DNA of 64,000 nt from Woeseiaceae bacterium. GTDB taxonomy: Bacteria > Pseudomonadota > Gammaproteobacteria > Steroidobacterales > Woeseiaceae. Position 1 is the first letter of the stretch; every line of letters begins with the position of its first letter. A program made the position numbers and the translations under genes. The notes beneath the pieces were generated by a model. That model did no database searches. It had not been told where the DNA came from and worked only from the letters and a program-made list of their open reading frames with translations. The stretch covers positions 51,119-115,118 of the forward strand of contig JANQMR010000007.1 of the NCBI GenBank assembly GCA_028279985.1, written 5' to 3'. Below are positions 38,128 through 47,248 of this stretch, piece after piece.

Positions 38128-38605
38128 GGTGGAAATCCCGCTTACCGCCGGTCTTCGAGATCAGCCGCGTTTCGGCGATGACGATGTCCTGCGACAGCGC
38201 CTTGCACATATCGTAGATGGCCAGGGCCGCAACCGACGCGCCGGTCAATGCCTCCATCTCGACACCGGTCTTGTGGCTGACCTTACAGATACAGTCGATG
38301 ACGGCATGCCGGTCTCGAACCGCAATCGACACGTCGCATTTCTCGAGACCGAGCGGATGGCAGAACGGGATCAGCTCGTGGGTGCGCTTGGCCGCCATGA
38401 CCCCCGCGATGATCGCGGTTGCGAACACCGGCCCTTTTTTGCTCTGGATCTCGTCACCTTCCAGCGCCTCGAGGACCGGCGCCGGCAACAGGACCCTGCT
38501 CCGTGCATGCGCAAGCCTTTCGGTGACCCGCTTGTCGCTGACGTCGACCATCGCGGGACGATTGCCGTCGTCGACGTGACTCAAGCTGTCCGCGCCTGTC
38601 GTCAT
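38117..38605 (-). CDS. moaC: Cyclic pyranopterin monophosphate synthase MoaC
   Basis: 162 residues from the ATG at 38605. Converts the MoaA product to cPMP. Family blocks: NRPAMVDVSDKRVTERLAHARSRVLL, KGPVFATAIIAGVMAAKRTHELIPFCHPLGLEKCDV, KTGVEMEALTGASVAALAIYDMCKA. The catalytic lysine lies near the C-terminus (SKTGGKRDF). It starts 25 bp after moaA. Confidence 0.97.
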   Translation of the reverse strand: MTTGADSLSHVDDGNRPAMVDVSDKRVTERLAHARSRVLLPAPVLEALEGDEIQSKKGPVFATAIIAGVMAAKRTHELIPFCHPLGLEKCDVSIAVRDRHAVIDCICKVSHKTGVEMEALTGASVAALAIYDMCKALSQDIVIAETRLISKTGGKRDFHHGQ

Positions 38606-38630
38606 CTGCCGGCTGTCATCGGCCGATCCG

Positions 38631-39692
38631 TCATCCGCCGATCCTGTACATCTCGACCTTGGAAAAATGGTGCATCTCGGCGACGTCGGCACGACGCAGC
38701 TCACTGTAACGATCGGCGCGCTGCAGCCAGATCCGCGACAGGATGATGCCCAGTTCTTCGTCGTCGGCACCGTTTCTGAGCGGCTCACGGAGGTCGGTGC
38801 CGTGGGTCGCGAACAGGCAGGTGTAAAGCACGCCGTCCGCCGACAGCCGCGCCCTCGAACAACTGCCGCAAAACGGCCGCGTGACCGACGAGATAAAACC
38901 GATCTCACCCTTGCCGTCGGCATATCGATAACGCCGCGCAACCTCGCCGGGATAGTTGCGACCGACGGCGAGCAACGGCCAACGGGCCTCGATACGTTGT
39001 TTGAGCTCGGCCGAAGGCACGACCTGCTCCAGGCGCCAGCCGTTTCTGTTGCCGACATCCATGAACTCGATCAGGCGCACGATGTGCGACGTGCCGCGAA
39101 AGCGCTCCAGCAAATCGAGCACCGTGTGGTCGTTGACGCCGCGCTGCACGACGACGTTGATTTTGATCGGCGTCATACCGGCGCGTGCCGCGGCCTCGAT
39201 GCCGTCGAGCACCGTGCCGAGATCGCCGCGGCCGCCGCTCATACGGGCGAAAACGGCCTCGTCCAGGCTGTCCAGGCTGATCGTGACCCGATGCAGGCCG
39301 GCGTCGGCCAACTCCTGCGCCGCCGGCGCCAGCAGCATCGCATTGGTCGTCATCGCCAGGTCCTCGACACCGGGCAATTCGGCCAGCCGCCGGACCAGCG
39401 CCGGCAACTTGCGATCCAGCAGGGGCTCACCGCCCGTCAGTCTCAGTTTGGTAACCCCCAGTCCGGTTGCGACCCGGGCGACCGTCAGGATTTCGTCATG
39501 CGTAAGCCGTTCGGGCCGTTTCAGGAACTCGTAATCGGCATGAAACTCCGACTCCGGCATGCAGTACGGACAACGGAAATTGCAGCGATCGAGCAGGGAA
39601 ATGCGCAGGTCGTGCAACGGCCGCTGCAGGGCGTCCTGCATCGGCGGGGGGCTGGCGGCTTCGGCCCGAGTGGGGAATGGCGGTGCGCTCAT
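38631..39692 (-). CDS. moaA: GTP 3',8-cyclase MoaA
   Basis: 353 residues from the ATG at 39692. Radical-SAM enzyme for the first Moco step. N-terminal cluster motif CNFRCPYC, SAM motif LRLTGGEPLL, and the C-terminal cluster cysteines in FCGSCSRARLSADGVLYTC. The C-terminal Gly-Gly needed for activity is present (MYRIGG). The upstream Met at 39758 would add a tail partly made of a direct repeat. Confidence 0.96.
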   Translation of the reverse strand: MSAPPFPTRAEAASPPPMQDALQRPLHDLRISLLDRCNFRCPYCMPESEFHADYEFLKRPERLTHDEILTVARVATGLGVTKLRLTGGEPLLDRKLPALVRRLAELPGVEDLAMTTNAMLLAPAAQELADAGLHRVTISLDSLDEAVFARMSGGRGDLGTVLDGIEAAARAGMTPIKINVVVQRGVNDHTVLDLLERFRGTSHIVRLIEFMDVGNRNGWRLEQVVPSAELKQRIEARWPLLAVGRNYPGEVARRYRYADGKGEIGFISSVTRPFCGSCSRARLSADGVLYTCLFATHGTDLREPLRNGADDEELGIILSRIWLQRADRYSELRRADVAEMHHFSKVEMYRIGG

Positions 39693-39694
39693 GA

Positions 39695-39768
39695 CGGTAT
39701 TCTGCACGACCCGGTGTAGCTGGGAAGCTGCGGTAATCGGATAACGGGTATTCTGCACGATCCGGCGT
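39695..39768. repeat. Direct repeat upstream of moaA
   Basis: CGGTATTCTGCACGACCCGG (39695) and CGGGTATTCTGCACGATCCGG (39745) are two copies of a 22-23 bp sequence, 50 bp apart, directly in front of the moaA start. They could be a duplicated regulatory site or another local duplication. Confidence 0.65.
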
Positions 39769-39928
39769 CCGCTTTGAACGGATTCGCCGCCGGTGCTGGC
39801 GGTCCCCGCCGCAGGGCTTACGGCAGGCCTCGACAGGGGGCTTTCCGAAACGGACGGCTTCGGGCAGACTGGCCTGCCGCGCCGGCATTGGGTTTTAGAG
39901 GTTTTTTCCAGGTTTTTCGGGACTTCTT

Positions 39929-41131
39929 ATGAACGTCACTCTCTCCGACGACGAGCTCGCGTTTCGCGACGAGCTGCGCGCGTTCTTCCGCGACCGGCTG
40001 CCGGAGGACATCCGCCGCAAGCAGGAACAGGGCGTGATTCTCGACCGCGAGGACCACATCCGTTTCCAGAAGCTGCTGGCCGAGAAAGGATGGGCCGGCG
40101 TCAACTGGCCGGTCGAATACGGCGGCACCGGCTGGACGCCGGTTCAGAAATACCTGTTCGCAACCGAGATGGCCGAGGCGAACGCACCCGACATCGTGCC
40201 GTTCGGGCTCAGCATGGTCGGCCCGGTGATTTACAGCTTCGGCAACGACGAGCAAAAACGCCGTTTCCTGCCGGATATCCTCGAGAGCAACGTGTGGTGG
40301 TGCCAGGGTTACTCGGAGCCGGGGGCCGGCTCCGATCTCGCATCCTTGAAAACCCGCGCCGAGTTCGACGGCGACGCATACATCGTCAACGGCACCAAGA
40401 CCTGGACCACCCTCGGCCAACATGCCGACTGGATTTTCGTGCTCGCGCGCAGCAGAGCGGACGTCGCCCGCCGCCAGGAGGGCATCAGCTTCCTGCTGGT
40501 GGACATGTCCACGCCGGGCGTCACGGTGAGACCGATCATCACGATCGAAGGCGAACACGAAGTCAACGAAGTGCATTTCGAGAACGTGCGGGTGCCGGCT
40601 GAGAATCTGGTCGGAGAGGAAGGCGCCGGCTGGACCTACGGCAAGGTCCTGCTGCAACACGAGCGAACGAACATCGCGGGTGTTGCGCGATCGAGATACC
40701 GGCTGAAGAAGCTCCGCGAGCGCGCCGGGCGAGCGGTACGCGGCGCGACGCCGTTGACCGAAGACCGGAACTTCATGCGCAAGCTCGCAGCCGTCGAGGT
40801 GGAGCTAAAGGCGCTGGAATACACCGAGCTTCGCACGCTCGCGGCCGTCGCATCGGGCAAGGCCCCCGGCCCCGAATCGTCGATACTGAAAATCAAGGGG
40901 ACGGAAGTACAGCAGGCGATCGACACGCTGTACCTGGAAGCCGCGGGGTATTACGCCCTGCCCTATGTACCCGAACAGTACGTGCTCGGTTTTCCCGACG
41001 GCGAGCGTGTCGGCGAAGACACCGAAACCCGGTTCTCTCTGCAATACTTCAACAATCGCAAGGCGTCGATCTACGGCGGCTCCAACGAGATTCAGAAGAA
41101 CATCGTCGCCAAGCACGTGCTCGGGCTTTAG
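39929..41131 (+). CDS. Acyl-CoA dehydrogenase, large-subunit type
   Basis: 400 residues. FAD-dependent dehydrogenase fold: N-terminal LSDDELAFRDELRAFFRDRLPEDI, FAD region WWCQGYSEPGAGSDLASLKTRA, WTTLGQHADW, and C-terminal IYGGSNEIQKNIVAKHVLGL. The position of the MCAD catalytic Glu (in YEG) is Gly. This sequence type is usual in two-gene acyl-CoA dehydrogenases such as PimC/PimD or the mycobacterial heteromeric FadEs. A second acyl-CoA dehydrogenase gene follows after 11 bp. Confidence 0.92.
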   Translation: MNVTLSDDELAFRDELRAFFRDRLPEDIRRKQEQGVILDREDHIRFQKLLAEKGWAGVNWPVEYGGTGWTPVQKYLFATEMAEANAPDIVPFGLSMVGPVIYSFGNDEQKRRFLPDILESNVWWCQGYSEPGAGSDLASLKTRAEFDGDAYIVNGTKTWTTLGQHADWIFVLARSRADVARRQEGISFLLVDMSTPGVTVRPIITIEGEHEVNEVHFENVRVPAENLVGEEGAGWTYGKVLLQHERTNIAGVARSRYRLKKLRERAGRAVRGATPLTEDRNFMRKLAAVEVELKALEYTELRTLAAVASGKAPGPESSILKIKGTEVQQAIDTLYLEAAGYYALPYVPEQYVLGFPDGERVGEDTETRFSLQYFNNRKASIYGGSNEIQKNIVAKHVLGL

Positions 41132-41142
41132 GATAAGGGGAA

Positions 41143-42267
41143 ATGGACTTTTCCTTCGACGATATCCAGACGATGCTCGCCGACAGTGTCGGCAAGTTCA
41201 TCGACAACGAATACGACTTCGAAACCCGGCAGGCGAATGCGGGCAGCGACCGGGGTTACGATCCGGCCGTCTGGCGGACATTCGCGGAGCTCGGTTGGAC
41301 GGGCATACCCTTTTCCGAAGCGGACGGCGGTATCGGCGGCGGCCCGGTCGAGCTGATGATCGTGATGCGGGCGTTCGGCCGCGGACTGGTCGTCGAGCCC
41401 TACCTCGCCAACGTGGTGCTGGCAGGCGGTGTGTTGCGGCGTGTGGCGAGCGCCGAACAAAAAGATGACTGGCTTGCGCCGATGATCGCGGGTGAGCTGC
41501 AGGCCACGCTCGCGTTCACCGAACCTCAGGCGCGTTACGACATCGCCGATATTGCAACCCGGGCGGAGCTGCGGGGCGGGAACTACGTGCTCGACGGCTC
41601 GAAGGCCGTCGTGCCGAACGGCGCAAACGCGGAGCTGATCGTCGTTCCGGCACGGACCTCGGGCGCTCGTAACGAACGGGAAGGCATTACGCTGTTCGCG
41701 GTCCCGGCCTCGAGCGAAGGACTCGGCTACAAGGCTTATGCAACCGTGGACGGCCAGCGGGCGGCCGAGCTATCGCTGGACGGCGTAGCACTCGCGCCGT
41801 CGGCTATCCTGGGTGAGCCCGGCGACGGCTTCGCGACCCTGGATGCGGTCATCGACGATGCAACCCTCGCCGTCTCGGCCGAAGCGGTGGGCATCATGCG
41901 GGCCTTGCAGGACAAGACCGTCGAGTATTCGAAGAACCGCATGCAGTTCGGCGTGCCGATCGGCAGTTTCCAGGCGCTACAGCACCGGATGGTGGACATG
42001 CTGACCGCCTGTGAGCAAAGTCATTCGCTGCTGCTCTGGGCCAGCATGCTGGCAGCGGACGGCGCCGCGGATGCCAAACGGGCGATCAGCTCGATCAAGT
42101 ACCAGGTCGGGACGGCCGGGCGTCGGGTCGGCGAAGAGGCCGTGCAACTGCACGGCGGCATGGGCGTGAGCTGGGAGCTCGACATCGCCCATTACTTCAA
42201 GCGCCTGACGGCGATCGGCCAGATGTTCGGCAATGCCGACTGGCACCTGGACCGGCTCGCCGAATAA
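41143..42267 (+). CDS. Acyl-CoA dehydrogenase, small-subunit type
   Basis: 374 residues. It has the same fold but with weaker active-site motifs (LAFTEPQARYDIADIATRA; QLHGGMGVSWELDIAHYFKRL), as in the second subunit of alpha2beta2 acyl-CoA dehydrogenases. Together with the previous gene it probably forms a heteromeric enzyme acting on dicarboxyl-, branched or steroid side-chain CoA esters; the substrate is inferred only from this architecture. Electrons would go through ETF and ETF-QO. Confidence 0.9.
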   Translation: MDFSFDDIQTMLADSVGKFIDNEYDFETRQANAGSDRGYDPAVWRTFAELGWTGIPFSEADGGIGGGPVELMIVMRAFGRGLVVEPYLANVVLAGGVLRRVASAEQKDDWLAPMIAGELQATLAFTEPQARYDIADIATRAELRGGNYVLDGSKAVVPNGANAELIVVPARTSGARNEREGITLFAVPASSEGLGYKAYATVDGQRAAELSLDGVALAPSAILGEPGDGFATLDAVIDDATLAVSAEAVGIMRALQDKTVEYSKNRMQFGVPIGSFQALQHRMVDMLTACEQSHSLLLWASMLAADGAADAKRAISSIKYQVGTAGRRVGEEAVQLHGGMGVSWELDIAHYFKRLTAIGQMFGNADWHLDRLAE

Positions 42268-42291
42268 GCGCATGGGGAATAAACGCATGGA
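42262..42291. repeat. 15-bp tandem duplication covering a stop codon
   Basis: GAATAAGCGCATGGG (42262-42276) and GAATAAACGCATGGA (42277-42291) are adjacent. The first unit contains the acyl-CoA dehydrogenase stop codon; the second contains an extra TAA and leads into the next gene. Confidence 0.8.
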
Positions 42292-42297
42292 ACCCGC

Positions 42298-43047
42298 ATG
42301 ATCCCGGACAACATCGCGAGCTTCTACGCGGCCAATCAGGAGATACTGTGGCTAACGACACTGGCGCTGGACCTGGCCTTCGTCGTGCTGCTGTTCCGGC
42401 TGTTCGGCAAAGCCGGGCTGATGGTGGCGATATCGACCGCGATCATACTCGCCAACCTGCAGGGCCCGAAACTCACCGTGATTTTCGGGATGGAGACCAG
42501 CCTCGGCGTCATTTTTTATTCCAGCATCTTTTTTGCGACCGACGTGCTGTCCGAGAACTACGGCCGCAAGGCGGCGAACAAGGCCGTATGGATGGGTTTT
42601 ACCGTCAGCGTCATCGTCGTCGTGATGTTGAGCTTCGCACTGATGTACCTGCCGAGCGACCGCCCGGCCTCGGCCGAGTTTTCGCGACAAATCCACGAAG
42701 CCTTCGAAACAATCGTCGGGTTCGCGCCGAATATCGTGTTCGGTTCCTTGTTCGCCTACATCGTCAGCCAGAGCTTCGACGTCTGGGCGTTCCACCGGAT
42801 CAGGAAATGGACCGGCGAGGGCAACCTGTGGCTGCGCAACAACTTGTCCACGCTGTCTTCGCAGTTCATCGACACGATGCTGTTTTCGCTGGTCGTCTGG
42901 GCGCCGCTGTTCGGTATCCTCAACGCCGCCAAGCTCGGCGTCACCAAGTACGGCATCAAGATCGTCATATCGTTGATCGACACGCCGTTCATCTACTGGG
43001 CCAGGTACATACACCGCTCGCGCCAGGCGGCGGCGCAGCCTGCCTGA
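42298..43047 (+). CDS. yhhQ: Queuosine precursor transporter (YhhQ family)
   Basis: 249 residues with about six membrane helices (ILWLTTLALDLAFVVLLFRLF, LMVAISTAIILANLQG, VIFYSSIFFATDVLSENYG, and others). The FATDVLSENYGRKAANKAVWMGF and QSFDVWAFHRIRKWT blocks are diagnostic of the VUT/YhhQ family, which imports preQ0 or preQ1. It fits the presence of queF, queA and tgt in this window. It runs directly into the SAM hydrolase gene. Confidence 0.93.
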   Translation: MIPDNIASFYAANQEILWLTTLALDLAFVVLLFRLFGKAGLMVAISTAIILANLQGPKLTVIFGMETSLGVIFYSSIFFATDVLSENYGRKAANKAVWMGFTVSVIVVVMLSFALMYLPSDRPASAEFSRQIHEAFETIVGFAPNIVFGSLFAYIVSQSFDVWAFHRIRKWTGEGNLWLRNNLSTLSSQFIDTMLFSLVVWAPLFGILNAAKLGVTKYGIKIVISLIDTPFIYWARYIHRSRQAAAQPA

Positions 43048-43054
43048 TACATCG

Positions 43055-43858
43055 ATGCAGACCTCCGGCGTCATTACGATCACGACCGACTTCGGACACA
43101 AGGGACCGTTCACCGGTGTCATGAAAGGGGTCATCCTGGGCCGTTTTCCCGCCGCGAGAATCGTCGACCTGACCCACGACATTCCGGCACAGTGGCCGCC
43201 GGAGGCGGGGTTCTGGGTGGCACGGTCCTACCGGTACTTTCCGCCGGGCAGCGTACACCTCGCCATCGTCGATCCGGGTGTCGGCACCGAGCGCGAGATA
43301 TTGATCGTCGAATACGACGGCCACTGTTTCATCGCGCCCGACAACGGCCTGCTCGGTCCCCTGCTCGCCGCGGCGGACGATGCGCGGGTATTCCACCTAG
43401 GCGCGGACGTCGTCCGGGGGCTGGGTATCGAGTCGCCGAGCAGCACCTTTCACGGCCGCGACATCTTCGCGCCCGTCGCCGCCGAAATCGCCTCCGGCCG
43501 GCTGACGGCCGGGGACTTAGGCAGGCCAGCCGCCGACTGGGTGCCGGGCTGGCTGGACCCGCCGGCGGTCGGCGATGGCCGGGTCAACGGCATCGTCGTT
43601 ACGGTGGACACCTTTGGAAATCTGATCAGCGACATCGACTCGTCAATGATCGCATCCTTCAACGAGCCGGTTGCACACATTGCCGGACACCAGATCGGCA
43701 TGCGGACAACTTACGGCCGCGCGACGCCGGGGGACTACCTCGCGCTGATCAACTCCTTCGGCGTGGTCGAGGTGGCCAGGGCCGAAGGTAATGCCGCCGA
43801 AGGCTTGAGCTCCGACCGCGGCGCGCCGATTACCGTGACCGACGGGTATTCAGCCTAG
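43055..43858 (+). CDS. S-adenosyl-L-methionine hydrolase (adenosine-forming), DUF62/SAM_adeno_trans family
   Basis: 267 residues. The family motifs are TTDFGHKGPFTGVMKGVI at the N-terminus, DLTHDIP, the VDPGVGTER block, APDNGLLGPL, STFHGRDIFAPVAA, and the C-terminal NSFGVVEVARAEGNAAE. Relatives use a water-derived hydroxide to split SAM to adenosine and methionine. Its physiological role is unsettled. It lies seven bases after yhhQ. Confidence 0.93.
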   Translation: MQTSGVITITTDFGHKGPFTGVMKGVILGRFPAARIVDLTHDIPAQWPPEAGFWVARSYRYFPPGSVHLAIVDPGVGTEREILIVEYDGHCFIAPDNGLLGPLLAAADDARVFHLGADVVRGLGIESPSSTFHGRDIFAPVAAEIASGRLTAGDLGRPAADWVPGWLDPPAVGDGRVNGIVVTVDTFGNLISDIDSSMIASFNEPVAHIAGHQIGMRTTYGRATPGDYLALINSFGVVEVARAEGNAAEGLSSDRGAPITVTDGYSA

Positions 43859-44023
43859 ACCGTAGGCCCGACGTCGACGTCCCACCCGCGATACAGAAGA
43901 TAAAGCCGGGCATGAACCGCCCCGGGTATTCCGGAGATTCTCTTGTGTGAGCAAGTCAGGGAGCCGATTAGCCGGTATGCCTGACATCAACTTACTCACC
44001 GAACAGGTGTGCACCGTTGAGGG

Positions 44024-44293
44024 TTATTCTTTGAAGATATCCGCGTGGCTCCCCGTTCTTGCCAACCGCAATTCATCGCCGACAACTCGATAGATCAACA
44101 GCCAATCAGGCTCAATATGGGCGTCACGGAAACCGCGCCAGTTCCCTATAAGGGGATGATCGCTGTACTGCTCGGGCAACGGTTGTTTTTCGATGAGCAG
44201 CTTCACTAGCGTTCGTAGTTTGTCCAGGTCTTTCCCCCGTTTTGCCGCCTTCTTAACATCACGCTTGAACTGCGACGATCTGACCGGGGTCAG
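44024..44293 (-). CDS. yafQ: YafQ/RelE-superfamily toxin
   Basis: 89 residues when read from a CTG at 44293, four bases after the antitoxin stop; no ATG, GTG or TTG is in frame near there, and the next in-frame ATG (44437) lies deep in the antitoxin gene. Sequence SSQFKRDVKKAAKRGKDLDKL, then YSDHPLIGNWRGFRDAHIEPDWLLIYRV and ARTGSHADIF, closely follows E. coli YafQ, including the catalytic-site histidines (DHPL, RDAHIEPDW, GSHADIF). YafQ cuts mRNA in the ribosome. The CTG start is an inference. Confidence 0.85.
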   Translation of the reverse strand: MTPVRSSQFKRDVKKAAKRGKDLDKLRTLVKLLIEKQPLPEQYSDHPLIGNWRGFRDAHIEPDWLLIYRVVGDELRLARTGSHADIFKE

Positions 44294-44297
44294 CGCC

Positions 44298-44555
44298 CTA
44301 GCTGTCCGAATCGGCGAACAACGCCTCGACACTATCGAGGCGCTCGCCGCCGCCGGATTCGAGCTCCTCGATGGCTTCGGCGGTTGCCGTATTGGGTACT
44401 TGCACCGCGAATGGCAACCGCTTCTCGTCCGCGACACGGCGCAACATCAGACGGATGGCATCGGACACCGACAGTCCCATTGCGGACAGGGCTGCGGTTG
44501 CTCTCGCTTTGGTTTCGCTGTCGATTCGTGCACGCACGACGGTATCGGCACTCAT
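44298..44555 (-). CDS. dinJ: RelB/DinJ-family antitoxin
   Basis: 85 residues from the ATG at 44555, with GGAGG nine bases upstream. N-terminal ribbon-helix-helix (SADTVVRARIDSETKARATAALSAMGLSVSDAIRLMLRRVADEKRLPF) of the RelB/DinJ type, followed by an acidic toxin-binding tail ending in EALFADSDS. It neutralises the adjacent YafQ-type toxin and should autoregulate the operon. A perfect 12-bp palindrome overlaps the upstream -10 element. Confidence 0.92.
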   Translation of the reverse strand: MSADTVVRARIDSETKARATAALSAMGLSVSDAIRLMLRRVADEKRLPFAVQVPNTATAEAIEELESGGGERLDSVEALFADSDS

Positions 44556-44583
44556 AGCAGTGGCCTCCGAGTTCTGTAGGCTC

Positions 44584-44613
44584 ATTGTAGCTACAAGTTC
44601 GCCAAGTTAACAA
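44584..44613 (-). promoter_or_regulatory. Promoter and palindromic operator of the dinJ-yafQ module
   Basis: On the minus strand TTGTTA (44613-44608), an 18-bp spacer and TACAAT (44589-44584) resemble a sigma-70 promoter about 29 bp upstream of the antitoxin ATG. The perfect palindrome TTGTAGCTACAA (44585-44596) overlaps the -10 box and is a natural candidate for the ribbon-helix-helix operator. The rest of the 140 bp between here and glnS holds no clear gene. Confidence 0.55.
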
Positions 44614-44725
44614 GTTTCGTAACCTCATCCGCCTTCACGAACACCTTGTGTATTGGATACTCGGAGTTGGCTTGGTAGAAAACCTGTATTTCCGGCCTTT
44701 TCGTGCAATAACAGCCCGAGTTAGG

Positions 44726-46408
44726 TCAGCCCCGCTCCTGCATCGCTTGTTTTTCTATCTTCGCCCAGGAGTCGCGCAGTGTGACGATGCGATTGAAGAC
44801 GGGTTTTTGCGGTGAGCTGTCCCGCTCGTCGGGACAGAAGTAACCGAGACGTTCGAACTGCACGGCCTCGCCCGGCGACAAGGCAGTAAGCGAAGGCTCC
44901 AGCACGGCGTCCACGACTTCCAGGGAATCGGGATTCAACGCGGCGCGGAAATCCTCGACGGCGTTCGGATCGGGTAAGGTAAACAGCCGGTCGTACAAGC
45001 GAACCGGGGCATGTACGCCGTGCACCGCCGACACCCAGTGGATCGTCCCCTTGACCTTGCGGTCGCTGGTGCCGGTGCCGCTGCGGGTCTCCGGGTCGTA
45101 ACTGCATCGAAGCTCGACGACATTCTGCTGCCCGTCCTTGATCACCTCGTCGCAGCGGATGATGTAGGCGCTTCTGAGGCGCACCTCACCGCCGGGTTTG
45201 AGACGGAAGAACTTCCGCGGCGCGTCTTCCATGAAGTCGTCGTGTTCGATGTAGAGCTCACGCGTGAACGGCACTTCGCGGACGCCGAGCTCGGGGCGGT
45301 TCGGATGGTTCATCGCTTCGAGCGTTTCGGTTTTGTCCCCGGGATAGTTCGTCAGCACGACTTTCAGCGGGCGCAGCACCGCCATGCGCCGCTCGGCGCG
45401 CTCGCCCAGGACCTCGCGAACGCTGTTTTCCAGCACACCCATTTCGATGAGCTTGTCTTTCTTGGTGACGCCGCCGCGTTTGACGAAATCGCGTAAAGCC
45501 GCGGCCGGATATCCACGGCGACGCATGCCGGCAATCGTCGGCATGCGCGGATCGTCCCAGCCGCTGACCTCGTGGTTTTCGATCAGTGCGGCAAGCTTGC
45601 GTTTGCTGGTAATCGTATAGGCGAGATTCAGGCGCGAGAACTCGATCTGCCGCGGGCGGTGCGGCGGTTCGAGCTGCTCGAGCAGCCAATCGTAAAGCGG
45701 CCGGTGGTCCTCGAATTCCAGCGTGCACAACGAATGAGTGATCGCCTCGTAGGCATCCGACAAGGTGTGCGCGAAGTCGTACATCGGGTAGATGCACCAG
45801 GTATCGCCGGTGTGTTGATGCGGGACGTGCCGGATGCGGTACAAGGTCGGGTCGCGCAGGTTCATGTTAGGCGACGCCATGTCGATCTTTGCGCGCAACA
45901 CATGCTCGCCGTCGCCGAACGCTCCCGCGCGCATGCGGCGGAACAGGCCGAGGTTCTCTTCGACCGACCGGTCCCGGTGGGGGCTGTTTCGGCCGGCTTC
46001 GGTCAAGCTGCCACGATAGGCCCGGATCTCGTCGGCGCTGAGGCTGTCCACATACGCCAGACCTTTCCGGATCAATGTCTCGGCATCCTCGTAGAGCCGT
46101 TCGAAGTAGTCCGAAGCGTGCGTCAAACGATCGCCCCAATCGAAACCCAGCCAGCGGACGTCGCGTTCGATGGCCTCGACGTATTCCTCATCCTCCTTAC
46201 CCGGATTGGTGTCGTCGTAACGCAGGTAGGTACGGCCGTCGGTCTCCTCCGCGACACCGAAATTGAGGCAGATCGACATGACGTGCCCGATGTGCAGGTA
46301 ACCGTTTGGCTCCGGCGGAAACCGCGTCACGATCTCGGCGTGTTTGCCGGACTCGAGGTCGTCGTGGATGATCTGGCGGATAAAGTCGCGCGGCTCGGCG
46401 TCGTTCAT
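44726..46408 (-). CDS. glnS: Glutaminyl-tRNA synthetase
   Basis: 560 residues from the ATG at 46408 ([18 protein letters not shown]), typical for GlnRS (554 in E. coli). Class I enzyme: [21 protein letters not shown] holds the HIGH motif and [15 protein letters not shown] the KMSKS-like loop. The GlnRS-specific RFSRLNL-type and [21 protein letters not shown] blocks are present, and the C-terminal beta barrels carry [14 protein letters not shown]. Toxin-antitoxin modules lie on both sides. Confidence 0.97.
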   Translation of the reverse strand: MNDAEPRDFIRQIIHDDLESGKHAEIVTRFPPEPNGYLHIGHVMSICLNFGVAEETDGRTYLRYDDTNPGKEDEEYVEAIERDVRWLGFDWGDRLTHASDYFERLYEDAETLIRKGLAYVDSLSADEIRAYRGSLTEAGRNSPHRDRSVEENLGLFRRMRAGAFGDGEHVLRAKIDMASPNMNLRDPTLYRIRHVPHQHTGDTWCIYPMYDFAHTLSDAYEAITHSLCTLEFEDHRPLYDWLLEQLEPPHRPRQIEFSRLNLAYTITSKRKLAALIENHEVSGWDDPRMPTIAGMRRRGYPAAALRDFVKRGGVTKKDKLIEMGVLENSVREVLGERAERRMAVLRPLKVVLTNYPGDKTETLEAMNHPNRPELGVREVPFTRELYIEHDDFMEDAPRKFFRLKPGGEVRLRSAYIIRCDEVIKDGQQNVVELRCSYDPETRSGTGTSDRKVKGTIHWVSAVHGVHAPVRLYDRLFTLPDPNAVEDFRAALNPDSLEVVDAVLEPSLTALSPGEAVQFERLGYFCPDERDSSPQKPVFNRIVTLRDSWAKIEKQAMQERG

Positions 46409-46565
46409 GCTTGTGGCTGTCGGCTCGGATGCGGCGGCTATTCTAAGCGATCGCTGCGAGGAATTGCGTCGCACACACGATACGGCCCATTTCTGACTGC
46501 TTTAGCCGGTAACGCCTGACCCGCTGATGTTCGAACGCCTTATCATGAGGGCTCTCTACCTCGTA

Positions 46566-46615
46566 TTGAGGTTTCTAAAGTTTCTTACTATACTCTTTAC
46601 TGATATCGGAAACTT
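46566..46615 (+). promoter_or_regulatory. Sigma-70 promoter with flanking inverted repeat for the MbcA/RES-type module
   Basis: TTGAGG (46566-46571), a 17-bp spacer and TATACT (46589-46594) form a good promoter in an AT-rich island. An inverted repeat AAGTTTC (46578-46584) ... GAAACTT (46609-46615) brackets the -10 box and ends at the antitoxin ATG (46616). It is a likely operator for the helix-turn-helix antitoxin. Confidence 0.6.
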
Positions 46616-47248
46616 ATGGACAATCTCATGACTTCCCCACCGCGGGAAAACTCCGGACGGTTCGGCGGACCACCCTCGCCCAAGACCGCCGCCACACGAA
46701 AAGTGGCAGAGGTATTCCTGAAACGAGGCCAACGGGCGCTGGAAAAAATCGCCGCTTCCACCTCCGTGAAACGCCTGGCGGAATTCGCCGAAGCCGGGAC
46801 GGACGCTGAAGTCTTGTTGAGAGCGCTCAATGCCGGATTACTCGGCGAGCTGAAGGACGACCCGCTGGCGGAAGCGAAGCTGCGCGGCGCAAAGATGCAA
46901 AAGGAGCTGCTGGCGGCAGCCGACGGACTGACCAGCAGCCAGTTCGCCGAAGCGTTGGGCGTCACGCCTCAAGCGGTGAACAAGGGCCGACGTGCAGGCG
47001 CCAATCTGGGCGTGCCAGTGGGCGAGAAATTCATGTACCCGTACATACAGGTCAAAGAGGGGCGGATCGTCAAGGGTCTGAAAGAAACACTGGCGGCGCT
47101 GCACGTGGATAGCGAGTGGAGCAGGCTGTCGTTTCTGATGGGTGAGGACGCAGGGCTAGGCACACGCCCGATTGATGCGCTTAAAGAAGGCCGTATCGAT
47201 GAAACCGTCGCCGCCGCCAGCCGATATGGTGAACACGGAGCGCCCTGA
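46616..47248 (+). CDS. MbcA/ParS-type antitoxin with HTH region
   Basis: 210 residues from the ATG at 46616 (the Met at 46628 is also possible). An N-terminal helical extension (about residues 25-95) is followed by a helix-turn-helix-like segment (LTSSQFAEALGVTPQAVNKGRRAG, about 105-128) and a C-terminal domain like the MbcA/ParS toxin-binding domain (TRPIDALKEGRIDETVAAASRYGEHGA). It overlaps the RES toxin by one base (TGATG), the usual antitoxin-first order. The N-terminal extension is longer than in standard Xre antitoxins. Confidence 0.85.
   Translation: MDNLMTSPPRENSGRFGGPPSPKTAATRKVAEVFLKRGQRALEKIAASTSVKRLAEFAEAGTDAEVLLRALNAGLLGELKDDPLAEAKLRGAKMQKELLAAADGLTSSQFAEALGVTPQAVNKGRRAGANLGVPVGEKFMYPYIQVKEGRIVKGLKETLAALHVDSEWSRLSFLMGEDAGLGTRPIDALKEGRIDETVAAASRYGEHGAP

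Noticed and set aside
44586..44725. In-frame continuation after the glnS stop (about 44 codons, ending KVFVKADEVTKLVNLANL)
   Set aside because: It has no start codon and no family match that I recognise; it may be a relic or chance. Only the promoter/operator part of this gap is supported.
46409..46474. Upstream ATG for glnS at 46474
   Set aside because: The added 22 residues have no GlnRS homology; 46408 fits the family length.
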